A stretch of DNA of 64,000 nt, taken from contig CM082578.2 in NCBI GenBank assembly GCA_040954595.2, positions 7,316,001 through 7,380,000 of the forward strand, written 5' to 3'. The DNA is from Balanoglossus misakiensis (lineage: Eukaryota > Hemichordata). The position numbers were made by a program, and so were the translations under genes. Of this stretch, positions 12,803-24,352 are shown piece by piece (positions within the stretch are counted from its first letter, which is position 1; each line of letters opens with the position of its first letter). Under the pieces are notes generated by a model. That model made no database searches, was not told the DNA's origin, and saw only the letters and a program-made list of their open reading frames with translations.

Positions 12803-12837
<35 letters not shown>

Positions 12838-13797
12838 TTAATTGGCGGTGAGGATGATGTTAAATGGCGGTGATGATGTTAAATGGCGGTGATGATGATG
12901 ATGATGATGGTGATGGTGATGATGATGATGATGATGATACAATCTTCGCGCGTCAATTACGTCATCATCACTGCCTTTACTCTCAACTTACATATATGGT
13001 CTGTCGACATCTTCGCTGATAGGTCAGGACATATTGTGATGTCATGTCTGTAAATTCCAGCAAAACGCCTCCGCCATTGTTGTTAATAATGACGTATGTA
13101 CAGCTGTAGGGACCATTGGGAAAGGGTTCGGGAAAATTAGGAGACGAGATACTGCCGCCGCCATCTTCGACCATTTTTTCTACAGTGTCACAAACTTCAA
13201 CGAAACAGAGAAGACCAAAATGTCCCAAACATATCAGTCTATCAAAGACCGCTTTATACTGTGGTGCATATTAGAGAGACTGTGTCTTCATTATCACGAA
13301 AATTACATCCGTTTCTTTCGTCAGCAGTGCTTCGGTTCATTTCTATCTAAAGCACGGCACGGCCAACCATGACCACCGATGTACGTAAACAAGTTTGTCT
13401 GACAGATAACTTGTCTCACTCACTCACTCACTCACTCACTCACTCACTCACTCACTCACTCACTCACTCACTCACTCACTCACTCACTCACTCACTCACT
13501 CACTCACTCACTCACTCACTCACTCACTCACTCACTCACTCACTCACTCACTCACTCACTCACTCACTCACTCACTCACTCACTCACTATAACACACACA
13601 CACACGTACTCTCGCTCTTACTAGTATATGAAAATTCCCGTTCCCCGATATTTTTAACTGAGCCGGCGTGTTTATTGTACGGAAGACATATACTAGTAAA
13701 CACTGTGTGGCCTTTCTTACATGCTGTCGTACTCACCATAAGAATGTGACGGCTGTATGGACACAGACAAAATCAATAAAACAAGGACAGCCGTCAT
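7662..13797 (-). CDS. Type I membrane protein: CUB-CUB-LDLa-EGF x3-TM with PPxY tail
   Basis: Ten coding exons (minus): 13797-13737, 13194-12992, 12480-12255, 11997-11848, 11623-11390, 11098-10970, 10628-10506, 9230-9138, 8804-8703, 8029-7662; 562 residues. All joins are phase 1 except the intron within CUB1, which is phase 0. Exon 1 gives a signal peptide (1-20). Residues 21-163 form CUB1 and 164-291 a divergent CUB2. Residues 292-334 form an LDLa with six Cys and an intact CDGxxxC...NSDE calcium motif. EGF modules span about 335-375, 376-406 and 407-440. A TM helix starts near MLLSILLPILAIFVV, followed by a basic stop-transfer and an 80-residue tail with PPPQY. Closest in design to the gene at 18830-24036, from which it diverges outward across histone H1. 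Likely a cell-surface receptor or adhesion protein; ligand unknown. Confidence 0.85.
9524..10480. mobile_element. Non-autonomous DNA transposon with about 31-bp terminal inverted repeats
   Basis: The left end (9524-9555, starting CACAGACAAAGAG) is the inverse complement of the right end (10450-10480), apart from one extra A. Directly outside, both ends carry the same 7 bases AATGAAC, which looks like a target-site duplication. The element is about 957 bases and sits in an intron of the CUB/LDLa/EGF gene, between EGF exons 1 and 2. The interior has an open frame at 9832-10278 (plus) with no recognised transposase motif, so it is probably non-autonomous. The superfamily is not certain: a 7-bp duplication does not match the common 8-bp hAT pattern. 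Confidence 0.75.
10694..10865. repeat. Compound microsatellite (GAGT)n and (CCAA)n
   Basis: A GTGA/GAGT-type tetranucleotide tract with some drift at about 10694-10790 is followed by a clean ACCA tract at about 10816-10864. Both lie in the intron between the LDLa and first EGF exons of the minus-strand receptor gene. Confidence 0.85.
12778..12938. repeat. (ATG)n microsatellite cluster
   Basis: Runs of ATG/TGATGA triplets with interruptions, including a short duplicated segment (TTAAATGGCGGTGATGATG occurs twice). It lies in the phase-0 intron that splits CUB1 of the minus-strand receptor gene. Confidence 0.85.
13413..13588. repeat. (CACT)n microsatellite
   Basis: A near-perfect tetranucleotide tract of about 175 bases followed by a short CA run. 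It lies in intron 1 of the minus-strand receptor gene, between the signal-peptide exon and CUB1. Open frames across it are repeat translations, not genes. Confidence 0.95.
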
Positions 13798-14172
13798 TCC
13801 ATTATTCGACTTCGACCCAGCCAAGCCAAAACTGCATAAAATCTTTCTATTCTTCACGTCAGTCTGCATGGTAAACGTCAACCGGCAAAAACTACACGAA
13901 GACTCGTATACTAGGTCTTCACTTTCATCACGGTTTCTTCACCACATACCTGAAAAGTTTGATACTGTGAACAAGTCTTCTCTCTAAATGGTGTCAAAAC
14001 TGGGGTTATCTACGTAACATTCGCATACACGATCATTTACATTTTGTGGACAGACGAATTCGAATACATTTTATATAATAGACATGATATTAAAACAAAT
14101 CAGAATTCACATTTCTGAAAAAGATAAAGCCTCTTGTACCGGCATATAAAAAAATATAGAAATAATGGACGA

Positions 14173-14306
14173 CGCCCTGACCATTAACGTTTGTTTATGG
14201 GCAAGGGCGAGGGGAAAGCCAAAAATTCATGGGCGAGGCTTCCGAGCCCATGAATTTTGGCTTTCTTCGAGCTCGCGCCCATAAATAAACGTTAATGGTC
14301 AGGGCG
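14173..14306. mobile_element. Fold-back (MITE-like) palindromic element
   Basis: A 30-base arm at 14173-14202 (starting CGCCCTGACCATTAACG) matches the inverse complement of 14277-14306 with one mismatch. The interior is also largely self-complementary (GAAAGCCAAAA...TTTTGGCTTTC, with a GGGCGAGG...CCGAGCCC tip). The whole 134 bases can form one long hairpin. Imperfect similarity continues a few bases outward on both sides. No clear target-site duplication was found. Confidence 0.7.
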
Positions 14307-16549
14307 GAGTCGGTTATTTCCATTATATTACCAACGAAATAAAAAAAAAACGTCAAAATTTACGAAAATGTCCCACTAGGGGCCCCGGAACTTGTGTTAC
14401 GCAAAAAAAAAACGTTACTGGGTATTTGTGGTCAGTGACGTCGTTCATCTCGACCAATTAAAATGCGACGCACAGGCCATGGTAATATCATAAACTTTAT
14501 ACAGTCATACTATTGGCACGCAAACTCATATTCATGTCCCTGCAATTAATGCTTAGATGGGTATCGTTTACTTGCAGAGACGTGTTACACTCAGTCAAAC
14601 GGATTCTTGGTACATGGATGCAACTGCGGGGCTTCGTGCTCACAACACCGTTTACCCGTGGCGCAATTTGAATCAAGCTTGCGCGCCGCCGGCGAACGTT
14701 GTTTACTGATTATAAGTAGTGCGAATGTTGCTTGGCATAACTTTAAACAGGATCAGGAGTTCGACTGTACTTGGTTGACCGGGTCGACGGTCATGGCGAC
14801 CTCAATCGAGAGAGGGGTTCGCCAAGGTCACGCATGCCACATTTATCGTATGAATGACTCATGTGTGCCATACTGCAGGCAATTATTTTTCTACAGACGC
14901 CGGCGTCCTTGAGACAGTTCCATGATGGCGTAGACTGTGAAGGTATATTGAATGAAACTGAACATTCACTGCCAAAAGTAAAGGCAGTACATGTTTACAT
15001 TGAGTGTTACAGACGATTTTATTAAACCAAAAATGCAAGGATGCTTCTGTTTTCAAATCACAAATATATGCACTATGTCAGGAGGCGGCAGTAGACAAAT
15101 ACTAGCACATCACTGCGACAACCTGCTCTTTCGAGATTAACATTTTCCCAAATTAATTATTCTAGCCATAGACCTTAGGGTCTAGGTTCTATCCGAAATA
15201 CCAACTCGAACGTCAAGCCCAAAGGGCAAGGACACGTGAGGGCGATAAATCTTAAATATTATGATTAGTTCCAGAATCCATTGCAATAAATTAAGACGCA
15301 TGCTCAGACACTGTATTCAATTTTAAGGGCGATGCCGTCTGGTGTCCTTGACGCGAACGCCGACGAGCCTTTACTATCGAGTCAACTCACTTTGATGAGC
15401 AAATTGTCGTTTCATGTGTCATGCTTCATTTCACGGCCAGATTAAAAGGAAACTAGGTGAGATTAAATGTGTAAAGCTTAGGTCATGTGCAGAGGGCGAC
15501 TAGTCAAAATGTCTTGGTTTTAAAAAAAGAGAAAGTGAATCCTGGATTCTTCGAATATATATACAAAAAATGGTTGATGTAGGCCTATATGCAAAATAAA
15601 ACATACCTTGCCCGTTCATAATTCTGCATCGAGGTCCCGTATATGCAGAAGTGGTCACACAACGGTATATACAGGGTGTTTATATCTCGGAGTCTTCGTG
15701 AACGTGTAATTTCAGTTTGCAGTAAATAACTCACTTAATATTTTGGTCACGTTCACCGCCTGTAGAAAGACATCCCGCGGTTCCGTGCAGTAGCGATGCT
15801 TGGGGTTCACCTAGTTGTATATTAAAATGACGTAAGTGACATCATCGGTGTAAGGGCAGAGTTGAAATTTATAGCATTTGAGAATTTCGCGAGCGTTGCC
15901 CGTTCGCTTGTTGTTCAAGTTGCAAGCTGTCGGCTGGCCGACATTCGTCGATCAGAATGGCGGCGAGGAATATATACGACCGCCGCAATGCATTGTTGTC
16001 TGTTGCACGGTAACGCCGACTCCTCTAAGCAATAGTACAGACCCTACTAGTAATTTGTTATGTGTCTGTTGGCCTAAATATTCTGCCGCGTGATACACAT
16101 ATCAATGTTTTAATTATAATAGCGGGATGACAACCGTTAGAATTTAATATCTGTGGATGCCATTTTGGCATCACATCCAGCTATTAAATGTAGTGTTAGT
16201 TGATATTATTTTCCCGCCCCGGAAAAGGCGTTTTACTGTATAGTTACAGTTGTCTAGAAAGATGAGTTGACGTATATTATTTTTGTGTCTGGGAGAGAGA
16301 GATAGGTGGAATAATGAAAAGAAAGATACCATGATGATGCGCTTATTTATACTGATTTGCAGAATTGTTAAACGTCGCCAATGGTAAACTACCAGAATTT
16401 TTTCTCTCTCAATGAGACTGCTAACGAGTATTCATGAACAGCTCTGTAAGACAAATCGTCCAGTGTATCACGTCCTACGACCTTTCAAATGCACAACGAA
16501 GGCGTCATCCGACAAACCATATTGGGGCAATCTGTACGTCGTCGACTTC

Positions 16550-16551
<2 letters not shown>

Positions 16552-16629
<78 letters not shown>
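16552..16629. repeat. (TCA)n microsatellite
   Basis: About 26 uninterrupted triplets, some 425 bases upstream of the histone H1 start codon. Poly-Ile and poly-Ser open frames across it are artefacts. Confidence 0.95.
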
Positions 16630-16879
16630 GAAATGATCTTTAATTGACGATAAATAATTCGAGTTTTAATATGAAAACTTTGACGAGAAACACGGCGTGT
16701 AGCCATGTTGATTCAACAAATCATTCACGAGAATGTTAGTTTTTCTTCTTTATAGTATAATATTCGTGGATAAATTGTGTACGAGAAGAAAGCGCGGCTC
16801 TCATTCTATCATAAACTGTCGGAGAATGTCAATTTTGAGCTAAATTTCCGTTGGAATTATGATAAAAACGTAATCGAAG

Positions 16880-16981
16880 AAACACAAATTTATAGGCAGC
16901 AGCGTAACTGATGGGGTGTTTGAGCGCGCGTTGTCATTGACACCTTTGTTTTCTCCGACGTTCGCAATGAAGGGATAAAAA
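16880..16981 (+). promoter_or_regulatory. Histone H1 promoter: H1 box and TATA-like element
   Basis: AAACACA at 16880-16886 is the classical H1-specific AC box. A TATA-like GATAAAAA lies at 16974-16981, about 90 bases downstream and 74 bases before the H1 ATG. This spacing fits known H1 promoters, where the AC box lies about 100 bases upstream of the transcription start and drives S-phase expression. The start site is not determined. Confidence 0.7.
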
Positions 16982-17054
16982 CGCGCTGCTTTTGACTCGG
17001 AACCACACTTCGCTCGACACTTACAGCCCTGTATAGTTCCGAGAAGACTTCGTA

Positions 17055-17597
17055 ATGGCAGAATCCGCTCCAGTCAAGAAGCCAAAAGCAGCTCCAACTC
17101 ATCCCAAGACTTTGGAGATGGTGGTCGAAGCCATCAAGACCATAAAAGACACCAAGGGAAGCTCTGTGCAGGCCATCAAGGCGTTCATCTTGTCTCACTA
17201 CCCGACCGTCAGTCCGTCTCATCTGACCGCCAACCTCCGCCGCGCTCTGAAAGCTGGCCTAGACTCCGGCGTACTGGTGCGTCCCAAAGGCTCGACGGCC
17301 ACGGGAGCAACCGGTCGTCTGAGAGTTGGCAAGCTGCCAGAGAAGCCCAAGAAGAAACCCGCCAAGAAGAAGGCACCAGTGGAGAAGAAGCCGGTCAAGA
17401 AGCCAAAGGAGAAGAAAACGCCCAAGAAAGCAAAGGATGCCAAGAAGTCACCGAAGAAGCCGTCGGCTAAGAAACCAGAGAAGAAGGCAGACAAGACGAA
17501 GAAGCCAAAGAAAGACGTGAAGACATCAGCTGCCAAGAAGACAAGCAAGGCTTCTAAACCTAAGAAGCCAAAAGCTAAAACCGCGCCCAAGAAGTAA
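17055..17597 (+). CDS. H1: Replication-dependent linker histone H1
   Basis: Intronless, 180 residues. A short N-terminal tail (MAESAPVKKPKAAP) precedes a winged-helix globular domain at about 14-88, with HPKTLEMVVEAI, the GSS turn, an AIKAFILSHY helix, NLRRALKAGLDSGVLV and a closing RLRVGK. The C-terminal tail is almost entirely Lys, Pro, Ala and Ser with KKP/KKA and SPKK-like repeats, as in somatic H1. It binds linker DNA and the nucleosome dyad to compact chromatin. The 3' stem-loop and upstream AC box show S-phase regulation and a non-polyadenylated mRNA. No core histone genes are within the window, so the gene is isolated between two divergent receptor genes. Confidence 0.97.
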   Translation: MAESAPVKKPKAAPTHPKTLEMVVEAIKTIKDTKGSSVQAIKAFILSHYPTVSPSHLTANLRRALKAGLDSGVLVRPKGSTATGATGRLRVGKLPEKPKKKPAKKKAPVEKKPVKKPKEKKTPKKAKDAKKSPKKPSAKKPEKKADKTKKPKKDVKTSAAKKTSKASKPKKPKAKTAPKK

Positions 17598-17625
17598 ACC
17601 TTCGATTTGCCACCTAAATCAAAAT

Positions 17626-17662
17626 GGCCCTTTTCAGGGCCACCACATCCTCCGAAAGAGAA
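17626..17662 (+). terminator. Histone mRNA 3' stem-loop and downstream element
   Basis: GGCCCTTTTCAGGGCC at 17626-17641 is a perfect 6-bp stem with a TTTC loop, followed by ACCACA. A purine-rich CCGAAAGAGAA at 17652-17662 fits the U7 snRNA-binding histone downstream element. It lies 29 bases after the H1 stop codon. SLBP and U7 snRNP process such ends without polyadenylation. Confidence 0.95.
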
Positions 17663-18829
17663 TACCTAATGAACGCACACACGTACCTACAACACACTCA
17701 CCCCTCAACAGTTATAAATTGACTCACGTTTTACATTTCAATATTCTGTGTGATGTATATAAATGTTCCCGATATCTATCAGTTTACGGTGTTTCCATGG
17801 GGATTCGAAATTTGAATGCGTGGGATTACCCAGATAATCATTCCAGGGCACGATTAGAAAGTCACATTCGCGTTTCAGAGACCGCGACCGATGAGTATTC
17901 AAATTCTATTTGGTGGAAATATAGGTACATGTTAATTATTTTAGCCCATATAATATCATCCATTTTTGAAAGCATATGGCTGGCCTTGCAACAAAATACT
18001 GCGTGGAATTACGTGAACGAGGCGCAACAGGTAGAGCCTGGGTTGTTGTCAAGAGTCAGGTTGCGCATGCGTACGTGTACGACGTGAATGGACTTCGACC
18101 ATGTGTTGTTGTAGCGTGGCGTGTTCGTCTCTCCCGACAATTTCCCTTACCTTCCATTCGTGTTATAGGCGCTAAATGGTGTAATATTCTTTTGTCTAAC
18201 ATTCTTTTTGTCACACATGCTGGAGTATATACCTGGCGCATCAACATTTCATACCAACGTTGCGCGGCTGATCGTTTGGCAGAATCTGTAAAATAGGTGG
18301 GTATGTTAAATTCTCAGAGTCGTGACGCAGGTGTGGGGCCGTACTTGTCCATATTTGTTGTGTAGATTGGATATCATTACATTGCATGTAACATGTAAGT
18401 GTTCATTTGGACCTTCGCCACGACAAATATTTTCACCAACTTCCGGGATCGACAACATACAGACACGCCAAACATTTTACGCACCGTTTATGCAGTGAGA
18501 ACGTTTCAGAAACATGAAATAACGCACACCTTGTTGTATTCCAATTCCGGGTTCGAATTCGCAGTGGTCAGACTATGGGGCATTTAAGTGGAATATGCAT
18601 GCACTTTCAAAGGGGAGGAAGGACGTGTATATTTTCACTTTAGTTTACATGAGTGACGAAAAGGTGTAAAGTTCCTCAGCTTGCGTTGTTTACCCTGACT
18701 AAAATTTGCCACTGGCGGGCGCCCCATAGTTGAATGATTTCATATCGTTGACCCCATCAGGTCAACCACGCGCCCGTCATGTGGAGCCGGAATGTGAAAC
18801 CAAGCCATAGACGGTAGCCACGTCTTCTG
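17663..18829. other. Intergenic spacer upstream of the plus-strand receptor
   Basis: No gene, repeat or clear promoter motif recognised. A GGTTCGAATTC sequence near 18548 resembles an RNA polymerase III B box but has no matching A box or tRNA fold around it. Confidence 0.5.
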
Positions 18830-19981
18830 ATGAGTTTGTTCAACGTCACGTACAAGCTGCTGATCGCAGCATCGTGTTTTGTGTGGACGATTGTGGGAGA
18901 ATACAGTAAGTTTGTAAAGTCTCTTGATAAAGTGTCTACATGTACACAATGGGTGAAAACACAGTGTTAATGATCGTTATACACGTAATCATGCAAAACC
19001 AATGTGGCATAACAATCAAGAGTACGCGTTTAAAACGAAACCCTTTGAGCGCTAGAGCGAGTTCAAAAATGCAAATCTAATTTTCTTGGAATTCATTCAC
19101 CGGAAGACATCAGCGCCCAAAATACGCAACTGTACGTGCAGTGCACCTTCCCTTTCAGTTTCGGCAGAGGAAAGTCTTGTGAGCCCACGTGACACTTCGC
19201 GCGTTACACGCGTAGCCTTGTCCAATTGAAAGGATCCGATCTTCTATATTATATAAGGATACTTGTTCGAGCAGCATAACACAGCTGTCCGACCGCCTAT
19301 ATTTGGCTATCCTTCAAACAAAATGGATTACAATAATGTACTTGAAAACGAGTGCTTGCCTTCTAATTCGACGCAGTGAAGTGTAACTGTAATACGGGTG
19401 CCACTGCTGTACCAAAAAGAAAACAATGCTACAAACAATAGACTCGTTAACACTGACATCAATTAATTACAGAAGCAGTAATACGCGAACGGATGGCCGA
19501 GTTGTTAAAAATCTATACATGCACCTCAATCATTTTAAATCATCCACAGCTTGCGGACATAGGCACATCACAGAGTCTCACGGGATCGTCACCTCGCCCG
19601 GTTTTCCAGAGGCTTTCCCGGGAGGACAGTATGTGTGCACTTACACCATTCAGAACTCTGACAATGGAACCATTGAGCTGCAGTTTCGCGATTTTATGAC
19701 GCAGGGACAGTTCAACTGGGATTTCAGATGCTCGGAGGAGATTTCTGTACGTATAGACGAGGTTGTCTGTTGCAATTAAAGGGACAGTAGTTGTAACTTT
19801 TGATGATTGTTTCAGACGCTTTAAAACGCCTAGTATTGAGCTTGTCAACAGAGTATGTAGACGGGTAAAACGCTGTGATGACAATCTGCGTTCATGTACT
19901 GGAAATGCCAGCGTGTTGTGGTGGATACAGAGAATGAAAAAAACCCGGAAAAAAACATAACCATTATCGAAAGTGACAACC

Positions 19982-20039
<58 letters not shown>

Positions 20040-23000
20040 GGACAAAGAGAGATTGTAACACCTGAGCCAAGTTCTTTTCCTTTTTTTCCATGTTTATCGC
20101 AGATCTATGATGGAGGAAAATTCATTCAACGGTATTGCAACAAGATATTCAGTATTTATAAGTCAATGTCTTCCGTTGTCAGAGTTGAATTCCGTGTTCG
20201 ACGGAGCAACAACTACAACGCGTCCGGCTTTAAATTTCTTTACAGCTTTCTCCAGGAAGATTTTTATGCCAACAGAAATTCGGTGAACGGTAAGTTGCGT
20301 ATCGGTCACTAAAGCTAACAATACTGTCGGTGAAATGTTCGGTACAGTTTATGTTTTAGGGAGGTAGCGTTGCCATTCATACTGTAGTTAGCTTGGCCTT
20401 GCTAAAACATTGTTGAATTTCTGGGTTTTTAGACATGCGCTGTTCACCCGTTTCGATTTGAACTCCTAGTTTCTTGTGATTTCTGACACATGGCATAGAG
20501 GGCGCCTAAAGTGCAACCATTGTTTTGTTGCACGGTTGGTTGTTTAAGATGCATTGCTCCATATGTATGAGCGTGGAACTGCAATTTAATTATCAATATA
20601 TAATATTATTCCAGGATTATTTCAAACTATCGTATTTCAGATTTGGTGATGATGATAACAGCGAAAATCAACAAAAATAAAAAAATACATGTAAATACAA
20701 TTTCTCACTAAAGAATGACAGAATTATTTATCATTAAACCAACGATTTACCGATTTTGCATGCAGGTTACATAGATATGTACAGAAATCCAGTGGGAGTT
20801 ATACAACAGTCGTTCGGTGACGATGAATTCAGTGGACCCAATGCGTACATATGGACGATAAAGGCTCTGAGTGGACACCAGCTCCGATTGTTGATTACCA
20901 GCTTTCCCCAGCAAAATGAACATTTAGGCAAGTGGGGACTCCATGCTTTGGCGTGATAGTAAATCGAATGATATGAAAGGATGTCATCTATCGAGAAGGG
21001 GTGGAGAATGGACATGTCATCGGATGTGTAAGCTTAATAGATCGCCAAATGAACTCGCCAAATGAACTAATGAACATAGCCTGAAATAATGTAATGTCAC
21101 AAAATAGATGTGTGTGTGTCTGTGTGTCCGTCCGTCCGTCCGTCTGAATGAATGAATGAATGAATATTTTGACACGCCTTTTTCGCCTACAGAGGGCAGC
21201 ATGAATTTCAGCACATGGATGAACACCTCCCTGAGCATTCGGGACGGTTTACTTTCCGTATCAAGTCTTCTGTACGCGTGGGACGGCAGCACGGAAGTAT
21301 ACCGAGTAGACTCCACATCAGGCGGTCTGTATCTCAAGTTGACCACCAACAACGTGAAGAAATCAGTCTTCACTGCCAAGTATACATCTATCCTGCGCCG
21401 AGAAGGTAAAACCGACCGCTTATTTACGAAATAAATGTTTAAGTTAGATAGATGACTTCCCACTGATGCAATGCGTGGTTATCACAATCCATAGCCTGTT
21501 TATGTTGTGTTGAGAAAACACTTGCAATTATTAAATGATATAAAGAAACCACTGTGTCATCGCGCTTGATGTTTTGATAGAGCTCTACAGATATTTTTCC
21601 ATTGGAAAACTATAACATTAGCAGTGCGAGAAAAGTGCTGACTCAGCATTTCCCACAATCTTTAGGACCCCTTACTGGACTCGGAGGCAAACCGCACTAA
21701 CTGTTTGCCAATCCATGCATGTTTCTGAACGTGTGCTTGCTCTTATTACAGGTTGCTCCGGTGGTTACCACGTTTGCCAAGAAGGGGACCGCTGTCTCAG
21801 CCAAACGGCGCTTTGTGAAGACGGCAGGTTCTGCGAGGATCCCGACGTTGCGGGCGCCCTGAAGTGCGGAAGTGCAAACACAGGTATCCCCTTTTATTTT
21901 CCATATTTGGGTTCTGCCAAGGTCGAGGACGTCGAAGAGCGACCGACCTTGACTTTTAACGTAGTGGTGTATAGGTATCACGGGGTAATATTGGCAGAAA
22001 GTGCGCTCTTGGTCCAATTTGTGCACAGCGCATGGCAAACAGGTCTTAGGTTCTTAGTTTATCTCGAAGGTGGTATATGTAATACATGACGCACCAAAGC
22101 TTCGATATATTTCGATAACGAAGAATATTATTATCTCACGCAATCAGCCGTCAATTTTATTGAGTAAATCACTCATCTATGTGGTTGGTGTAGTAAATAC
22201 AAACTCTCTGTGATATCTGATGGAAGAATGAAAGGTTGACTATAGTGGCCCGCATCCCCGGAGATGTGTAATTGCACTCAGCTAAACTGAAAGTGGACTG
22301 AGTAAGTACATGTCCATGTCATTCCCGGCAGTTGCCCTAAATACATGTATATTGAAAATGTGGTGCGCCATGTACAACCTCCTACTCTGCAATATCGGGA
22401 AATATTCATTGATAAGAATAATTTGACTGATTCTTCGTTATTTCGCTTTAAGTGTACTGCCGGAAACACGCCGACTGTAACAATGGCGGACGGTGCTACG
22501 GGAAAGGAAGCTACTGTTTCTGCCAACCAGGGTACACTGGCGATTACTGTGAATATAATACGTCTGGTACGTACAATTCTTCCCTGCTGCAAAGAATTGA
22601 ACAGTTCGAGTAGTGATCGACATGTTCTTGTACAGATGCAATACAGTTAACATTTCATTTCTTCACTGCGCTTACTCCAGTGAGTTGTCGACCTTTTGCC
22701 CAGAATGCAATTGTAATAATGTGATGTGACCCCCTAGCACGAAGTAAAAACCTATTTTAACTTGAGGTAACCAGAATTCATGATACCCACAGTACTAGCA
22801 TTCATCATCGACAGTGAAAATGCCGTGAACTTAGGGATGCCGCCCGCACTAACCTGTGGGTAGCACTCTCTCAGTGCATAGTTGAACCGGAAAGCGAATT
22901 ATTCAACAGTGCACTTAAGCCACCTATGCCTGTAATTCAAAACTGAGTCGAAAATAACAGATTGACGCACGTAGCAGGATGCAACTAGGCCGTGCACGCA

Positions 23001-24036
23001 GTGGCAATTAACCTCTATATGAGACAAACTGTATTTTGGACTCTCTTTCTTTAAAACAGAATGTGTGCCCGCCTGTGTAAATGGTGGGACGTGCCACGAA
23101 GGACGATGTCTGTGCCAAGAATCTTACTCAGGATTTAACTGTGATTCCAGTGAGTGCCCAGCAAGGATTATTTCAGCTTCATTTTATTTTCAGTTATGTC
23201 TGATTTTGCTTAACACAGTGGGACAGTTTTTTTTGATAATTCGCAGTCAATGAAGGCTTCTGTGTAGAATTATAGTTATTCCCACTGTGGTATAAAAAAC
23301 ATTTCTTTTGGTGTCGCGAAAATCTTCTCTTATTGAATCATATTGAATTTGATACCACACGTAAACAGTCTAAGTGTGATATTATCTCCGATTTCAGCTA
23401 TTATCTACACAAAAGACTATTCGTGGATTGGTTTCAGCGTTGGAAGCATAGTGTACATCGTTATTTTATCCACGATATGTATGCTGTTTTTAACGAAGAT
23501 CAGATGTCCATCAAGACAGCGGCAGCTTGGCGACGCGAGAACTTTGCAAACAACTGCAGGTATCATACAATCTTCGAACCCATGGTTATTGATTGGGACA
23601 GGTTATTATAATAAAGGTGATGTCGTTGCTTGATGCCGTTTTATCGGAAACGCAATGAAGAACAAAGTTTTAAAGTCTCTCACAGTCATTTGGCTATGGG
23701 AAGTCTTTCTATTGAAAGTTGTCAACGATGAGGCCGACCACCGTGAGAACAAATAGAGAGATTGGGGGAGTGGCCTGGTGCCCGACGTGAGGAAGGGAGG
23801 GGGGAGGGTATTTGGATATAATATTGAACCTATCGCTGTCGGCTACGTTCGCCGTCGGGTGTCCTAGATACGCGCTCATTTCCGGTGTCGTCTGTATCTT
23901 TCCAGCGTCTTCAGCGATCATCGAAGAAACGGAAATGACGCCACTACGAGGGGACGACCAGTCACACGCGGACGAGGTTCAACCCTCTGGTACTGATTCT
24001 GAATCCAGATTACTCGAAGAAGACAGTCTGCAGTGA
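18830..24036 (+). CDS. Type I membrane protein: CUB-CUB-LDLa-EGF x2-TM
   Basis: Ten coding exons: 18830-18905, 19550-19746, 20103-20289, 20766-20927, 21193-21405, 21752-21883, 22453-22566, 23060-23149, 23398-23559, 23906-24036; 487 residues. Phases match the minus-strand paralogue: all phase 1, except phase 0 inside CUB1. A signal peptide occupies 1-25. CUB1 (26-153) has CGH...[16 protein letters not shown]2 (154-278) is divergent. A six-Cys LDLa (279-322) lacks the SDE calcium motif. Two EGF modules (323-360, 361-390) carry CNNGGRC and CVNGGTC cores. The TM helix is about 399-422 ([16 protein letters not shown]), with a 65-residue acidic tail and no PPxY. Intron 4 uses a GC donor (AG|GCAAGT at 20928). 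Probably a cell-surface receptor; ligand unknown. Confidence 0.85.
19985..20038. repeat. (GA)n microsatellite
   Basis: An uninterrupted dinucleotide tract of about 54 bases in the CUB1-splitting intron of the plus-strand receptor gene. Confidence 0.95.
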
Positions 24037-24346
24037 ACACATTCCTTTTGAATGCACGATTACGGTAGTCTGGAGTCTGGACTCCGATTACAGGGGAGCA
24101 CATCTGACGTTTACCCTCGGGCTTTCATAAAAATGATTATATGCGTAATACAGATTTTTCTGTTTCTGTGCCCGGCGTGGAATGAGTTGGTTGCATTTTG
24201 ACCACAAGCCTACCTCGGCCCTTCAGAATTGGACCAAATTGTCACATTTCATTTACTGACACATCCCTGTTCAAGTGGATCGTTTATTGAATTTAAGAAT
24301 TTCAACCACACCACACGTTATTCAAAGAATCGTGGACCATCTTGTA

Positions 24347-24352
24347 AATAAA
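24347..24352 (+). terminator. Probable poly(A) signal of the CUB-CUB-LDLa-EGF2 gene
   Basis: AATAAA about 310 bases after the stop codon at 24036. It is the first canonical hexamer noticed; another AATAAA lies near 24665. Confidence 0.5.

Larger units (their letters stand above)
13798..16879. other. Intergenic region between divergent receptor gene and histone H1
   Basis: Contains a fold-back element (14173-14306), an unassigned Cys-rich open stretch (14578-14912, plus) and a TCA microsatellite (16552-16629). Regulatory sequence for the minus-strand receptor probably lies just above 13797, but I could not identify a TATA box or initiator. No other gene was recognised. Confidence 0.5.

Noticed and set aside
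18540-18560. tRNA-like B box (GGTTCGAATTC)
   Set aside because: No A box at the right distance and no cloverleaf; coincidence or a very decayed tRNA-derived repeat.
19490-19515. GGATGGCCGAGTTGTTAAA resembling the 5' part of tRNA-Leu/Ser
   Set aside because: No T arm or B box follows within tRNA length, and the site lies next to a CUB exon acceptor.
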